Below, piece by piece: positions 30,807 through 31,043 of a stretch of 31,043 nucleotides of DNA (its first letter is position 1; each line of letters opens with the position of its first letter). Below the pieces are notes generated by a model. It was not told the DNA's origin. It did no database searches and saw only the letters and a program-made list of their open reading frames with translations. Origin of the DNA: a virus; IMG/VR virus record IMGVR_UViG_3300048818_000230, positions 64,001 to 95,043 of that record. One strand, written 5' to 3'. Both the position numbers and the translations under genes were made by a program.

Positions 30807-31043
30807 CGGGTGAGTTTATGTGTGCCAGCCAAGCCATGTCCCACGAGCCATTCATGGGCTGCTAACGAAACACGTCCGTAGGCCATGCGGCTGCACAAAG
30901 GATCCCGACGTACATTGGGGTTTGCGTTCAGCATCTGCCCGGGAGACTGGCTTGCATCAGGCATCCCGAGCGTGTGAGCGTATTCATGGCCGAACGTCGT
31001 GCAGATCGCATACTCCATGGCTGGATTCGTCGATTGCAGCGAA
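30803..31043 (-). CDS. HEYAH metallopeptidase-like protein (5'-partial, convergent)
   Basis: The only minus-strand gene. Reading leftwards from the window edge there is no stop before an ATG at 31018 or upstream of it (SLQSTNPA precedes it in frame), so the 5' end lies outside. The visible 80 residues include YAICTTFGHEYAHTLGMPDA: HEYAH is the HExxH zinc motif, and HTLGMPD after it gives the HExxHxxGxxD layout of metzincin-like or related zinc peptidases, with D in place of the third His. The rest (DPLCSRMAYGRVSLAAHEWL) is unfamiliar. The frame ends in TAA overlapping the end of the + strand gene. It marks the end of the structural operon. Role unknown: lysis, processing or a moron gene. Confidence 0.6.
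   Translation of the reverse strand, partial: SLQSTNPAMEYAICTTFGHEYAHTLGMPDASQSPGQMLNANPNVRRDPLCSRMAYGRVSLAAHEWLVGHGLAGTHKLTR

Overview
This window is a late-gene (structural) module of a tailed double-stranded DNA phage or prophage with a long, non-contractile tail (siphovirus type). Base composition is high in G+C. The protein domain repertoire (Ig-like TPTGGTFT domains, Ala/Ser/Thr-rich beta repeats, lectin-like insertions) is what I associate with phages of Actinomycetota, so an actinobacterial host is likely but inferred. I see no integrase, terminase, portal, tRNA, rRNA or CRISPR. Everything reads on the + strand except one gene cut by the right edge. Most genes overlap by 1-4 bases or lie within about 70 bases of each other, as in one long late operon.

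Left part (1-5359), head and head-tail joining: a 5'-truncated decoration protein, a lambda-E-like major capsid protein, two putative head-tail joining proteins, a tail-terminator-like protein, a small proline-rich protein and the major tail tube protein. A hairpin with a T tract follows the tube gene.

Middle part (5439-13285): two large paralogous beta-helix fibre/spike proteins lie, unusually, between the tail tube gene and an HK97-gp10-like gene. Each is followed by the same 30-base repeat, which codes QLAAxVAAxL in a short reading frame. Then come the tail assembly chaperone gene with a clear -1 frameshift site (T TTT TTC) and a LAGLIDADG homing endonuclease lodged between the chaperone and tape measure genes.

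Right part (13275-30806), tail shaft and tip: a 1888-residue tape measure protein with an embedded lysozyme-like domain, a distal tail protein with a lectin-like insertion, a LamG-like protein, an HNH homing endonuclease, a gp80-like fibre protein, a tail hub with a long N-terminal array of about 20-residue repeats, a small tail protein, an 1114-residue tail protein carrying a phosphoesterase-like domain, an Ig-like domain and a GH16 glucanase-like domain, and a receptor-binding/baseplate-type protein. At the right edge a convergent minus-strand gene encodes a HEYAH metallopeptidase.

The most notable content is the tail-tip enzyme set: a phosphoesterase fold and a GH16 fold on one polypeptide, a muralytic domain in the tape measure and two beta-helix spikes. 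The same small beta domains are also shuffled through unrelated virion proteins.
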